From: Oxalobacteraceae sp. CFBP 8761
GTDB lineage: Bacteria; Pseudomonadota; Gammaproteobacteria; Burkholderiales; Burkholderiaceae_D
Length of the DNA: 64,000 nucleotides
Direction: 5' to 3'
NCBI GenBank assembly: GCA_014841595.1
Contig: JACYUE010000001.1
Location: 1,600,996-1,664,995, forward strand
Below, piece after piece: positions 1 through 12,946 of the stretch (the first letter of the stretch is position 1; each line of letters starts with the position of its first letter). Made by a program: the position numbers and the translations under genes. Below the pieces are notes generated by a model, which worked only from the letters and a program-made list of their open reading frames with translations, was not told the DNA's origin and made no database searches.

Positions 1-2173
1 GGGCCAATGCGTCCAACGCGTCGCGCAGCGCGCTGCGCTGGGCAGCGAACCAGTCGGCGCGTTCGGCGGCCGGCGGCGCGGCCGCCGCCAGCGGGTCGGC
101 GTGCCAGGCTTGTTCGAGGCTGGCGACGCGCTCGCTCAGCGTGCTGCGCTCGTGCGCCAGCGCCGCCAGCCGCTCGTGCGCCGCGCCGGCTGCCGCCGCA
201 TTCTGCGCCTGCAGCGCGTTGTTGCCGCGCACGCGCAGGCGGCAGCCGTCGACTTCGGCGCGCAGGCTGGTGAGCATGTTTCTCAACGGTGCAGCCTGAT
301 GGGCATATGGATGCTCGTGCGCGCCGCAGACGGGGCAGGGCGCGTCGTCGTCCAGATTCGCACGCAACTGTTCGACATCTGCCGCGCATGCGAGTTCCGC
401 TGCCGCCAGCGAGCGTTCGGCCTGCGTCATGGCCGCTTCCAGCGCTGGCGCGGCAGCGCGTACCTCGGCCAGTCCCTGTTCGGCGCCTGAGCGCGCTGTC
501 TCCACGCGATCGATGTCGCGCGCGAGGCTGGTCAGCGTAGCGTGCGCGGCCGCCAGGTCATTCCAGGTGCGCTCGGCCTGCGTCAGGCGTTCGCGGCGCA
601 CATCGAGAGCCTGGCGTTCGGCGCCGATGGCGTCGGCATCGACACCGGCCAGCGCGGCCATCGCCGCGCGGCGCGTCGTCTCCAGCGCATCGAGGCGCTC
701 GGTGCTGGCCGCGAGCGCGCTCGTGGCTTGCGCTTCGCGCCCGGCAGCGCCCAGTGCCTGGGTCTGGATGGTCTCGGCCGCCGTCTGGTTGGCGTCCAGC
801 GTGGCAAGCGTGTCTTCGCCCTGGCGCAGCAATCGTTCCCATTGGCCCCAGGCACCGGCCACCGCGTCGAGGCGCGACCGGGCTGCCAGCCAGGCGGCAG
901 CGTTATCGCGGGCTTGCTGCGCACGTGCCAGTGCAGTCGATTTGGCCGCGTGCTGCTCGCGGGCCTGGCGCGCCTGCATGCGCGTGGCGTCGAGCGCCGA
1001 CTGCGCCTGCACGTGGTTTGGCGCCAATGTCGCCAGCGCCGCATCGAGGGCCTTGGCGTCATCCAGTTGCGGCGTTGCTGTACGCAGTGCTGCTTCGGCG
1101 GCATCCAGCTGCGCGGTGGCTGCGTCGGTCTCGGCCACGCTGCTGCGTCGCACCTCGAGCGCTGCCGCCAGCTGGGCCTGCGTCGTCTCGATGGCGGAAT
1201 GGGCTTGCCGACGCTCGGCTTCAAGGCGCTGCACCTCCATGCTCAAGGGTCGCGCCGCCTGCACCGCGTCGAGGGTGGCCAGGCGCTGGCGCCGCTCGCC
1301 GGCATCCGCGCGCTGCGCGTTGGCCGCCGCCAGTGCCTGTTCGGCCTGCGCTTCACCGCGCGTGAGCTTGTCCAGTTCCTGGTGCCAGCGCAGTTGTCCC
1401 TCGAGCAGGGCGTGGCGATCGTCCAGCGCTTGCCGGGCCAGGTCGGCGTTCGTGCGTTCGGTCTCCAGCAGCGCGCGGTCTTCCGGCGACAGCGGGGCCG
1501 CATTGGCCAGTTTCGATTGCAGCACCTGGGTGCGGACCTGTTCGGCCTTGTAGCGCTCGAACGCCCGGCGCGAAATGTCGCTGTAGATCGTCGTGCCGGT
1601 GAGCGTTTCGAGCAGTTCGCCACGCTCGTTCTCGTCGGTTTTGAGGAATGCCGAGAATTCGTTCTGGGCCAGCAGTACGGCGCGCGTGAACTGTTCGAAC
1701 GACAGGCCGATGCGTTGCACGATCTCTGCCGCGGCTTCCGTATTGGTGCCGCCGACCGGGATCAGTTCGGGCAGCCGGTTCAGCGAAATCTTGACTGGTT
1801 GCAGCGCGCCGTTGGGCTTGTTGCGCGAACGCCGCACGGCCCAGCGGGCGCGGTAACGCCGGTCGTCGCTCCCCACAAAGTCGACCTCGGCCCAGCCTTC
1901 GGCGGCGCCCCGGCGCAGCAGCGTGCGGGCATCCTGGGCGGTGACGGTTTCTTCGCCCACATCGGGCAGGCGCGTGCTCGAGCGCTTCAGCAGCCGTGGC
2001 GTGTCGCCATACAGCGCGAGGCACAGTGCGTCGAGCAGGGTGCTCTTGCCGGCGCCGGTTGGGCCGCTGATGGCAAACAGGCCGGCGGAGGCAAGCGGCT
2101 CGGATTCGAAATCGATGGCGAATTCGCCCGCCAGCGAAGCGAGGTTCTTGCCGCTGATACGCAGGATCTTCAT
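1..2173 (-). CDS. sbcC: Exonuclease SbcCD, ATPase subunit SbcC (partial, C-terminus outside window)
   Basis: Large SMC/Rad50-like ATPase that works with SbcD to cleave DNA hairpins and protein-blocked DNA ends. About 724 residues are visible and the reading frame runs off the left edge. The N-terminus carries a Walker A motif GPTGAGKS at about residues 37-44. It is followed by a long Ala/Gln/Arg-rich coiled coil and a zinc hook CPVCG with Cys613 and Cys616 (bases 326-337). The second coiled-coil arm then begins; the Walker B half is missing. The ATG overlaps the sbcD stop by 4 bp (ATGA), so the two are translationally coupled with sbcD first. Family and role are secure; only the end is unseen. 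Confidence 0.95.
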   Translation of the reverse strand, partial: MKILRISGKNLASLAGEFAIDFESEPLASAGLFAISGPTGAGKSTLLDALCLALYGDTPRLLKRSSTRLPDVGEETVTAQDARTLLRRGAAEGWAEVDFVGSDDRRYRARWAVRRSRNKPNGALQPVKISLNRLPELIPVGGTNTEAAAEIVQRIGLSFEQFTRAVLLAQNEFSAFLKTDENERGELLETLTGTTIYSDISRRAFERYKAEQVRTQVLQSKLANAAPLSPEDRALLETERTNADLARQALDDRHALLEGQLRWHQELDKLTRGEAQAEQALAAANAQRADAGERRQRLATLDAVQAARPLSMEVQRLEAERRQAHSAIETTQAQLAAALEVRRSSVAETDAATAQLDAAEAALRTATPQLDDAKALDAALATLAPNHVQAQSALDATRMQARQAREQHAAKSTALARAQQARDNAAAWLAARSRLDAVAGAWGQWERLLRQGEDTLATLDANQTAAETIQTQALGAAGREAQATSALAASTERLDALETTRRAAMAALAGVDADAIGAERQALDVRRERLTQAERTWNDLAAAHATLTSLARDIDRVETARSGAEQGLAEVRAAAPALEAAMTQAERSLAAAELACAADVEQLRANLDDDAPCPVCGAHEHPYAHQAAPLRNMLTSLRAEVDGCRLRVRGNNALQAQNAAAAGAAHERLAALAHERSTLSERVASLEQAWHADPLAAAAPPAAERADWFAAQRSALRDALDALA

Positions 2174-3441
2174 CGCGGCTCACCTTCTACCGCGTGGAAC
2201 AGTTCGGCAAACGACGCGATCTGCTCGGGCGGGGCCTCGGCGCCGTATTTCTGTAGCCACAGGCGGCGGAACACATCGTCCGGCTGTAGCTGCGCCAGTT
2301 GATCCAGGCTCAGCGCGAGTTCGGTGTCGTCGGTGACCACGTGCTTGCGGGTCGGTTCGATCTTGGCCAGACGCACTGGCCTGCCGGCCAGTACCGCCTC
2401 GATGCGCGCGCGCAGACCGGGTTCCGGCCCGTCGAGCAGCACCCTGACTTCGAGAAAGGGCCAGGCATGCTGCGGCAGGTCGGGATCGAGTTCGAGCGCC
2501 TCGAGCGCCGCGAGTGCCTCGTCGAGCGGCGCAGGTTTGGCCGGCACCCGCAGCAAGGCCACCGCGCGGGGCACGAACAGCGGCGTGACCTCCGCGGCAT
2601 GATCGCCCTCCAGGTCGATCCGCAGCACTTGATGCTGGTAATTGACTTCGGAAAACGACAACGGCAGCGGACTGCCGCTGTAGCGCACGTTCTCGCGCCC
2701 GCCGACCTTCTGGGCCAGGTGCAGGTGGCCAAGTGCTGCGTAGGCGATGCCCGGATCGAACATGCTGCTTGGCAGCGCCTCGGTGCCGCCGATGACGATG
2801 CGGCGTTCGGAGTCGAGCGACGCCTGGCCATCGACCATATGGCAGTGGCCCATGGCGATGATGGCCTGGCCCTCCGTGGCGCGGGACCGCGCCAGCGCAT
2901 ACGCCTGGCGGTACAGCAGGGTGGTGCCCTGCAGATAAGGATCGAGCTCTGGCGCATCGCTGGCCCCATCGCCCGCCGCGGCGCACAGGCGCGGGACGTC
3001 GCCAGGACGCAGGAACGGCACGGCCAGGCACCAGGCGGCAACCTTGCCGGCACGGTCATGCAGCGGCACCAGCAGCCGGTCGAGGTCGACCTCGCCATCG
3101 CTGCTGCGCAGCACGTTGCCCACGACAATCGTGCCATAGGCCTCAAGCAGCGGCGTGGGGGCTTCCAGCCGGCCGGCGGAATCGTGGTTGCCCGCGATGA
3201 CCACCACCTGCAGATGGGGTACGCGGCTGCGGGCCTGCTGCAGGAAGCGATACAGCTGGCGGTGCGCGGCCGACGACGGATTGGCGTTATCGAAAATATC
3301 GCCCGCGATCAGCAGCACGTCGATGCGCTCTTCGTCCAGCGTATCGACCAGCCAGTCGAGGAAGCACTGGTGTTCGTGGATCCGGTCGAAATTGTGCAGG
3401 GTCTGGCCAAGATGCCAGTCGGAGGTGTGCAGCAGCCGCAT
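2170..3441 (-). CDS. sbcD: Exonuclease SbcCD, nuclease subunit SbcD
   Basis: Calcineurin-like metallophosphoesterase, 423 residues, the Mre11 counterpart of SbcC. Metal-binding motifs appear in family order: DWHLG (residues 8-12), GDIFD (47-51), GNHDS (84-88), then GHCH and GHLH further on. The C-terminal part matches the SbcD capping region in length and position. It is first in a two-gene operon and overlaps sbcC by 4 bp. The start ATG at 3441 follows a GGTAGAACTCCCC leader with only a weak ribosome-binding site. Nothing looks broken. Confidence 0.95.
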   Translation of the reverse strand: MRLLHTSDWHLGQTLHNFDRIHEHQCFLDWLVDTLDEERIDVLLIAGDIFDNANPSSAAHRQLYRFLQQARSRVPHLQVVVIAGNHDSAGRLEAPTPLLEAYGTIVVGNVLRSSDGEVDLDRLLVPLHDRAGKVAAWCLAVPFLRPGDVPRLCAAAGDGASDAPELDPYLQGTTLLYRQAYALARSRATEGQAIIAMGHCHMVDGQASLDSERRIVIGGTEALPSSMFDPGIAYAALGHLHLAQKVGGRENVRYSGSPLPLSFSEVNYQHQVLRIDLEGDHAAEVTPLFVPRAVALLRVPAKPAPLDEALAALEALELDPDLPQHAWPFLEVRVLLDGPEPGLRARIEAVLAGRPVRLAKIEPTRKHVVTDDTELALSLDQLAQLQPDDVFRRLWLQKYGAEAPPEQIASFAELFHAVEGEPR

Positions 3442-3753
3442 GGGGAGTTCTACCGTTGGGAAAGCCGAAATCGGGGCCTACTATAACGCAGCCGGCGACC
3501 CGTCGTGGCGCGCCGTGCAATACCATCTCGCAAGCATGTTGTGTGGGGAAATTCGTCGTGCCTGACCCCGCTCTTGTTGTCAAATCGCATTTGACGAACA
3601 TCAAACCTGGCCAGGACTGTGTCTCTACACTAGCTAGTTCTTGTCGCCGGCTACTACTACAAAATCCATCGCCGGCTACCCCGATACCCGCATCCCCAGC
3701 CGATCCGGCATGGCCTCGCCATGCGCGCTGGCGGCGCATTGAGAGGAGACATC
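3442..3753. other. Divergent intergenic region between sbcD and the hemerythrin-like gene
   Basis: 312 bases with no convincing gene. It separates the divergent sbcD and 3754 genes. The notable content is an FNR-like box at 3591-3604 with a possible -10 (TACACT, 3626-3631). No terminator hairpin or RNA gene was recognised. Confidence 0.6.
3591..3604 (+). promoter_or_regulatory. FNR-like binding site upstream of the hemerythrin-like gene
   Basis: TTGACGAACATCAA fits the FNR/ANR consensus TTGAT-N4-ATCAA with one change (T to C in the left half, also seen in the island boxes). A TACACT hexamer at 3626-3631 is centred 31 bp downstream, the distance expected for a class II FNR promoter. The box is 156 bp (centre) before the ATG at 3754, farther than the island boxes. 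Confidence 0.6.
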
Positions 3754-4338
3754 ATGCTCACTTCCACCTACACGCTGGTGGCGCTATCCGTCGAACAGGC
3801 CCGGGCGCGCGTCGATTTGCAGGCGCTGCTCGAGCGCTGGCGGCCCGCCGCCTGGTGGGGCGAGCCGCCAGCGGCGCACCAGTACCAGGCGGCCTGTGAC
3901 GCGCTGCGCCAGGTCAGCGACGCGTGCCACTGGCGCAAGCTCGACAAATTCGTGTTGCCGGCGCTGCGCCGGCGTGGCGCCGATGCCGGCGCGCTGCTGG
4001 CCGAACTCGATGCGCTGAGCCGGCGCGCGCACGCGGCGCGCATGGCGGCTCAGGCGGCCGCTGCCGAAGGCGATCCCGGCTGCCTGGCGGCGCTGCAAGA
4101 ATGCTGCGAACTGCTGCTCGAGCGCCTCGAACGCGAAGAGCGCGAGTTGCTGCCGCTGGCGCGCACGCTGATTCCCGGCGACCACTGGTTCACGATTGCC
4201 AACCAGATGCTTGCCCACGACTCGGTGCAGAACGAACAGCGCGACACGGGGCGCGGCATGGTGCGCGCCAGGTTTCCCGCAGAAGTTTCAACAAGGAAAT
4301 CGTCCGCCTTGCCGCCCGTCGTGCCCATCGTGAATTAG
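3754..4338 (+). CDS. Hemerythrin-like helical-bundle protein, metal ligands largely missing
   Basis: 194-residue, almost entirely helical cytoplasmic protein. The start ATG at 3754 is chosen because GAGAGGAG sits 5-12 bp upstream; an ATG at 3721 has no such site. The segment LEREERELLPLA near residue 130 resembles the H-x2-EE-x2-L(F/L)P helix of hemerythrin-like proteins, but most histidines are replaced by other residues, so iron binding is doubtful. The last 30 residues are Ser/Pro/Val-rich and probably disordered. The upstream FNR-like box suggests expression at low oxygen. The family assignment is tentative; it may simply be an uncharacterised four-helix bundle. Confidence 0.5.
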   Translation: MLTSTYTLVALSVEQARARVDLQALLERWRPAAWWGEPPAAHQYQAACDALRQVSDACHWRKLDKFVLPALRRRGADAGALLAELDALSRRAHAARMAAQAAAAEGDPGCLAALQECCELLLERLEREERELLPLARTLIPGDHWFTIANQMLAHDSVQNEQRDTGRGMVRARFPAEVSTRKSSALPPVVPIVN

Positions 4339-4415
4339 CCGCTGCAGCAGGGCGTGCGCGCCGGTTGACGCCATGTTCTTTGCTATGATGGCAGTTTTAG
4401 CGGTGCGAATTTCCT

Positions 4416-7145
4416 ATGTTCGATTTTCTCTTCAAGCGGCAGGGCAGCAAGCCGGCGGCGTCCGGCGAGCAACAGGGCGCCGTCAAGCCGGCCCCGGCAA
4501 AATCGGGCGCTGCCCAGCCCGCTGTTAGCAAGACCGCTGGCAAGGCCGGTAGCAAAGCCAATAACAAGGCCAAGGCGGCAGCAGCCGCAGCAGCAGAGCA
4601 GGCGGCAAACCAGGCCGCGGCGCAGGCCGCCGAGGCGCGCGCCGCCGTGGCCAGCGCCCGCGAGCGCCAGGCAGCGCAGCTCAAGGCGCTCGGCAGCGAC
4701 GAAGCAGCCGCCGCCGAGTTCATCCTGCAATCACCGTTTTCCGAATTGCGTCTGGCCGCCGCCGAGCTGCTCCATGGCCGCGAGCACCTCGAACGCGTGT
4801 ACGGCGCAATGCGCAATGTCGATCGCCGCGTTGCCAAGCTCGTTCATGGCCGGCTCGACGCGATCCGCCACCATGAAGCCGAACTGCGCCGTGGTGAAGA
4901 CACCCTGGCGCAGGCGCGCGCCATGTTGGGTGACGTGTTGCTGACGCCCAACCACGTTGGCGAACTTGACCGCAAATGGTCGGTCATCCGCGCGCCCGAA
5001 CTCGCTGCCGACTTCGAGGCCGTGCGCGCCCAGCTTGGCGCGCGTCTTGAAGCGCAGGTGCAGTTGCAGCGCGCCATGATCGATCGCCTGACGGCGTTGC
5101 GCCAGCTCGACGGGCAGGGGCTGGACGCCGCCGCGCTCGGCGAGGCGCTGGCCCGCCTGCAGCAGGAGCAGGCAGCGGCACTGGCCGACCCTGGCCACCC
5201 ATCGTTGCCGCGCGCGCTGGTCGGGGAGGTAAGCAATGAACTGGCACGCCTGACGGCCAGCCTGGCCACCGCCGAGAAGGATGCCGCAGCGCTGGCTGCC
5301 CGTGACGCGGCGCTCACCGCATGGTCGGCGCAGCCGCAAGAAGAATTGACGCCGGATACCCTGCGCCGCGAATGGCAGCGCCTGCCGGCCATGCCCGCCA
5401 ACGGCGCCGCCACTGAAGCGCTGCAAGCGCGCTTCGACGCCTTGCTCGCGTCGTTCCCGCAAGCGATCCGCAAGCCGAAAGCGGTCCCGGTTGCAGCACA
5501 AGCAGGCGCACCAGCCGATAGCGGCGCCGCGCCCGCCAGAGACAAGGGCGCCGACCAGGCCTTCCTCGACCAGTTAGAGGCGCTCGAAGCCGCCCTGCAG
5601 CAGGGCTCGCTTGGGACCGCCGCAGAAATCGACAAATCGCTGAAGGACGCCAAGGACAAGGGCATGCGCCTGACGGGCGCCCAGCTCGAGCACCTGACCC
5701 ATCTGCGTGCCGACCTGAAACGCTTGTCGGACTGGGCGCGCTGGGGCGGCAACGTGTCGCGCGAAGAATTGATCAAGACAGTGGAGACGCTGGCCACGCA
5801 GAACCTGGCGATGGGCGAACTGGCCAAGAAGGTCGGCAGCATGCGCGAGCGCTGGAAGGCGCTCGACACCTTGTCCGGCCCGGCGCCGCGCAGCCTGTGG
5901 GAGCGTTTCGACGCCGCCTGCAGCGCTGCCTACGCGCCGGCCGCCGCGCATTTCCGTCAGCTGGCTGACGAGCGTCACGCGAATGCCGCGCGCGGCCAGG
6001 CGCTGGTCGACGAAGCCCAGGCCGAGATCGCCAACCTGCAGCAGGACAATGCCGACTGGAAGCATGTGTCGGCCACCGTCCAGCGCCTGCGTACGGCCTG
6101 GAGCCATCTGGGCGCGGTCGACCGCAAGGAAAAGAAACGTCTCGACGGTTTGTTCTCCGAGGCACTGACCACGCTGCAGCGGCCGCTGGAAAACCAGCGC
6201 AAGGTCGAAGTCGCCGTGCGGGAACAACTGATCGAAGAAGTCCACAAGCTCGACCCGAACGAACGGCATGCCGTCGACTTGCTGCGCGAGTTGCAGAGCC
6301 GCTGGCAAGAGCATGCGCGCGCGCTGCCGCTCGAACGCAAGGCCGAGCAGGCGCTGTGGCAGCGTTTCCGCGCCGCCTGCGACGCGCTGTTTGCGGCCCG
6401 CAAGGAGCATGCACACGCCGCCGACAGCGAGCGCCGCACCCACGAAGCGGCCAAGGAAGCGCTGTGCGCCCGCCTCGAAGCGGCGGCGCTCGATGCCACG
6501 CCGTCCAACGTCGCCAGAATGCTGCGCGAAGCGGCCGCCGAATGGCAGGCGATCGGCCCGGTACCGCGTGCCCACGAGGCGCGTATCGAGGGGCGTTACC
6601 AGGCTGCCGTGGCCCAGGTGCAGGCGCAGGTGGCCGAGGTACGCCGCGCCGCCGACACGGTCCTGGCCGGCGTCGTGCGCGACAAGCTGCGCCTGATCCA
6701 GGCGCTCGAAACAGCAATCGCCGATCCGGACAGCAATGCCGGCACCCACACGCAGGGTGACGACTGGCGTGCCCGCTGGGCGGCACTGGCCCCGGTCGAC
6801 GGTGGTTACGAGCCGATCCTGCAGAAGCGCTTCGACGCGGCGCTGGCGGCGCTCGAAGGCGACCGCGCCGCGTATGCGCGCCAGCTCCAGGAGAATCGGC
6901 CACGCCTGTTGAACGATCTGCTGCGCCTGGAGATCGCTGCTGGCATCGACAGCGGCGCCGAATTCGCCCGGGACCGCCTGCGCTTGCAGGTCGAGGTGCT
7001 GCAAAGCTCCCTCAAGTCGGGCCAGAAGCCGGGTGGCAATACGGCCGAGCTGCGCGCGCTGCTGGCGCTGCCGGCCCTGGCCGACGTGCGCACCGAAACA
7101 CGCATCGAATGCCTGATGCTGCGTCAGCCGAAGGAGGCGTCATGA
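4416..7145 (+). CDS. DUF349 domain-containing protein
   Basis: 909-residue, mostly helical cytoplasmic protein of unknown function. A phage-tail-like or coiled structural role has been suggested for DUF349 relatives but nothing in the sequence proves it. The first ~25 residues are a conserved start (MFDFLFKR), followed by a low-complexity Ala/Lys/Gln stretch to about residue 90. Several DUF349 repeats follow, recognisable by recurring patterns such as W-x3-G-x2-(D/R)-(R/K) and LW-x-RF-x2-A. The stop overlaps the moaE start (ATGA), so it is translated together with moaE. No signal peptide or membrane segment is visible. Confidence 0.85.
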   Translation: MFDFLFKRQGSKPAASGEQQGAVKPAPAKSGAAQPAVSKTAGKAGSKANNKAKAAAAAAAEQAANQAAAQAAEARAAVASARERQAAQLKALGSDEAAAAEFILQSPFSELRLAAAELLHGREHLERVYGAMRNVDRRVAKLVHGRLDAIRHHEAELRRGEDTLAQARAMLGDVLLTPNHVGELDRKWSVIRAPELAADFEAVRAQLGARLEAQVQLQRAMIDRLTALRQLDGQGLDAAALGEALARLQQEQAAALADPGHPSLPRALVGEVSNELARLTASLATAEKDAAALAARDAALTAWSAQPQEELTPDTLRREWQRLPAMPANGAATEALQARFDALLASFPQAIRKPKAVPVAAQAGAPADSGAAPARDKGADQAFLDQLEALEAALQQGSLGTAAEIDKSLKDAKDKGMRLTGAQLEHLTHLRADLKRLSDWARWGGNVSREELIKTVETLATQNLAMGELAKKVGSMRERWKALDTLSGPAPRSLWERFDAACSAAYAPAAAHFRQLADERHANAARGQALVDEAQAEIANLQQDNADWKHVSATVQRLRTAWSHLGAVDRKEKKRLDGLFSEALTTLQRPLENQRKVEVAVREQLIEEVHKLDPNERHAVDLLRELQSRWQEHARALPLERKAEQALWQRFRAACDALFAARKEHAHAADSERRTHEAAKEALCARLEAAALDATPSNVARMLREAAAEWQAIGPVPRAHEARIEGRYQAAVAQVQAQVAEVRRAADTVLAGVVRDKLRLIQALETAIADPDSNAGTHTQGDDWRARWAALAPVDGGYEPILQKRFDAALAALEGDRAAYARQLQENRPRLLNDLLRLEIAAGIDSGAEFARDRLRLQVEVLQSSLKSGQKPGGNTAELRALLALPALADVRTETRIECLMLRQPKEAS

Positions 7146-7600
7146 ACAATGTCCGTGTGCAAACCGGCGACTTCGACCTCGGCCTCGAGGTCGCGCGCCT
7201 GCGCGAGGGCGACGCCCGGGTCGGCGCTGTCGTGGCATTCGTCGGCACTGTGCGCGACCTGAACGACGGCGCGCAGGTCGCTGCGATGGAACTCGAGCAC
7301 TATCCCGGCATGACCGAGAAGGCGCTCGACGACATCGCCGCCCAGGCCGCGGCGCGCTGGCCGCTGTTCGCTACCCTGGTCATCCACCGCGTGGGGCCGC
7401 TGCTGCCGCTGGATCAGATTGTGCTCGTGGCCGTCACCGCCGCGCACCGGGGCGATGCGTTCGCGGCTTGCGAATTCATCATGGATTACCTGAAGACGGA
7501 AGCGCCGTTCTGGAAGAAGGAAGACACGCCGGACGGCGCGCGCTGGGTCGATGCGCGCGTGACGGACGATACAGCGCGGGCGCGGTGGCAAGCCCGCTGA
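7142..7600 (+). CDS. moaE: Molybdopterin synthase catalytic subunit MoaE
   Basis: 152 residues, normal MoaE length. The enzyme transfers sulfur carried by MoaD into precursor Z to make molybdopterin. Family signatures include GAVVAFVGTVRD near residue 30, MELEHYPGM, IHRVGPLLPLDQIVLVAV and the C-terminal PFWKKE with its active-site lysines. The ATG at 7142 follows AAGGAGG and overlaps the DUF349 stop. MoaD, MoaA and MoeA are not in this window. The 3' end overlaps crcB by 16 bases. Confidence 0.93.
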   Translation: MNNVRVQTGDFDLGLEVARLREGDARVGAVVAFVGTVRDLNDGAQVAAMELEHYPGMTEKALDDIAAQAAARWPLFATLVIHRVGPLLPLDQIVLVAVTAAHRGDAFAACEFIMDYLKTEAPFWKKEDTPDGARWVDARVTDDTARARWQAR

Positions 7601-7971
7601 ATTTTCTCGCTGTCGGGCTCGGCGCCGCCATCGGCGCCTGGCTGCGCTGGGGCCTGGGCCTGTGGCTGGGCAGCCTGCACGGCTTTGTCCAGATCGGCAC
7701 GCTGGCGGCCAACCTGCTCGGTGGCTTCCTGATCGGCTGCGCGCTCGCGTTCTTTGCCGATCAGCCCGGACTGGCGCCGCACTGGCGCCTGTTCATCATT
7801 ACCGGCTTCCTCGGTGGCTTGACGACCTTCTCCAGTTTTAGTGGCGAATCGATGACGCTGCTGCAGCGCGGCGATATTGGCTGGGCGCTGGCCCACACGG
7901 CCTTGCACCTGATCGGCTCGCTGCTGTGCTGCATGGCCGGTTTTGCCCTGCTGCGTACCCTGCGCGGGTAA
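7585..7971 (+). CDS. crcB: Fluoride efflux channel CrcB/Fluc
   Basis: 128-residue membrane protein with four hydrophobic segments, the size and pattern of Fluc channels that export fluoride as antiparallel dimers. Diagnostic motifs are G(A)AIGAWLRWGLG near the start, GTLAANLLGGFLIG and TTFSSFSGE, the last two forming the ion pore region. I chose GTG at 7585, giving VASPLNFLAVGLG, because upstream in-frame ATGs lie far inside moaE. The gene overlaps moaE by 16 bp. No fluoride riboswitch was recognised. Confidence 0.9.
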   Translation: MASPLNFLAVGLGAAIGAWLRWGLGLWLGSLHGFVQIGTLAANLLGGFLIGCALAFFADQPGLAPHWRLFIITGFLGGLTTFSSFSGESMTLLQRGDIGWALAHTALHLIGSLLCCMAGFALLRTLRG

Positions 7972-8068
7972 AGTCGGCGAAGCAGGGCGGGTTTGCCTGA
8001 CAACGCACAATTTGCCCGGTTGAAGCATGCTAGAGTTTCCGTCCAGTAAATACATACGGGGCTCGATC

Positions 8069-8494
8069 ATGCATACTCATTACCGGCCGACCGCGGCCTT
8101 CGTCGGCGCCTCCTGGGGCGCACTCATCATCGGCATGGCCGCCTATCTGATTGGCCTCTGGAACGCGCAGATGCAGCTGAACGAGAAAGGTTATTACCTC
8201 GTGCTGCTGCTGTACGGCCTGTTCGCCGCGATTTCCCTGCAAAAAACAGTGCGTGATCGTGCAGAAGGCTTGCCCGTCACCGGACTGTATGTGTCGCTGT
8301 GCTGGTTCTCGCTGATGGCATCGATCGGGCTGCTGGGCATCGGACTTATCAACGCCACGCTGGCGCTGAGCGAAAAAGGCTTTTATGCGATGTCGTTTGC
8401 GCTGTCATTGTTTGCCGTGGTTGCCGTGCAAAAGAACGTGCGCGAGTTGCAAGCGGCCGGGCCGGCACCCGAATCCAGGTTGTCTGACAGCTAA
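8069..8494 (+). CDS. YiaA/YiaB-family inner membrane protein
   Basis: 141 residues with four predicted transmembrane helices arranged as two similar halves. Each half has the pattern 'hydrophobic helix, then (N/S)EKG(Y/F)Y, hydrophobic helix, then QK-(T/N)-VR', the internal duplication typical of the YiaAB domain. Function unknown. The ATG at 8069 (MHTHYRP) is preferred; an upstream in-frame start at 8027 has no ribosome-binding site. It stands alone between crcB and clpB. Confidence 0.8.
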   Translation: MHTHYRPTAAFVGASWGALIIGMAAYLIGLWNAQMQLNEKGYYLVLLLYGLFAAISLQKTVRDRAEGLPVTGLYVSLCWFSLMASIGLLGIGLINATLALSEKGFYAMSFALSLFAVVAVQKNVRELQAAGPAPESRLSDS

Positions 8495-8543
8495 CTGCTT
8501 TTCTCTTTGTAGGTGTTTTTCTTACGCGCGGCCAGACGGGGTG

Positions 8544-8571
8544 CTTGAAAAGCATCCCGTCATCCCAATCT
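8544..8571 (+). promoter_or_regulatory. Sigma-32 (RpoH) heat-shock promoter of clpB
   Basis: CTTGAAA at 8544-8550, a 13-bp spacer, then CCCAATCT at 8564-8571, against the sigma-32 consensus CTTGAAA / CCCCATNT. The -35 is perfect and the -10 has one mismatch. It ends 37 bp before the clpB ATG. Confidence 0.8.
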
Positions 8572-8607
8572 TGTATCGCAACCAAGAACAAACTCAGGAG
8601 TCACACC

Positions 8608-11217
<2,610 letters not shown>

Positions 11218-11236
11218 GCCGGTTCGGTTGACATGA

Positions 11237-11264
11237 AAAGGGCGCGGCAATTGCCGCGCCCTTT
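11237..11264 (+). terminator. Rho-independent terminator of clpB
   Basis: Perfect inverted repeat, AAAGGGCGCGGCAA followed directly by its complement, giving a ~12-bp GC-rich stem with a 4-base AATT loop. It is followed by a T-rich stretch (GTCGTTTCTT). It starts 20 bp after the clpB stop. Confidence 0.85.
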
Positions 11265-11545
11265 GTCGTTTCTTGACAGAAAATAAGACGCCATATTTCA
11301 GGATGCGAAATGATCATCGTGCAATGCGAAATGCGCAGCACGTCAGCGGGCGCTTTCCTTACCATCGTAAGAAATTTCATTCCGCATCATGATATATGGA
11401 TTGCAAGCCATTGATATTACTGGTAATTATTTTAGTCGTATGTCTTATAGAAGACTGATGGTGCCACGCACAAACGGCTTTATGATTGTCTCAACGGATT
11501 CGCAGGCTCGATCAAACGTCTTACCACCCTTCAGGAGAACACACC
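11265..11545. other. AT-rich leader between clpB and aceA
   Basis: About 280 bases, clearly more AT-rich than the flanking genes, with no coding pattern. It must contain the aceA promoter, but I could not pick a single convincing -35/-10 pair. No known riboswitch or RNA was recognised. Confidence 0.5.
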
Positions 11546-12844
<1,299 letters not shown>

Positions 12845-12857
12845 TCGATCCGACGTA

Positions 12858-12882
12858 GCGTGGACGGCTTCGCCGTCCACGC
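12858..12882 (+). terminator. Hairpin after aceA (possible terminator, part of a repeat mosaic)
   Basis: GCGTGGACGG and its exact complement are separated by five bases, giving a stable 10-11 bp hairpin starting 14 bp after the aceA stop. There is no T tract, so it may act as an RNA 3' end stabiliser or simply be the left end of the intergenic repeat element. Confidence 0.45.
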
Positions 12883-12946
12883 GGTGATGGTGATCGTTGC
12901 CGTCGCCGCGCCGGATGGGCTTTCAAACAACGCCGCTTTCGTTCCG

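Noticed and set aside
542..2302. Long plus-strand open frame opposite sbcC
   Set aside because: It is the antisense of sbcC/sbcD, has no domain pattern and very high Arg/Gly/Gln content typical of reverse frames in GC-rich DNA.
7540..7600. Fluoride riboswitch before crcB
   Set aside because: The upstream bases are moaE coding sequence and no riboswitch-like pseudoknot pattern was seen.
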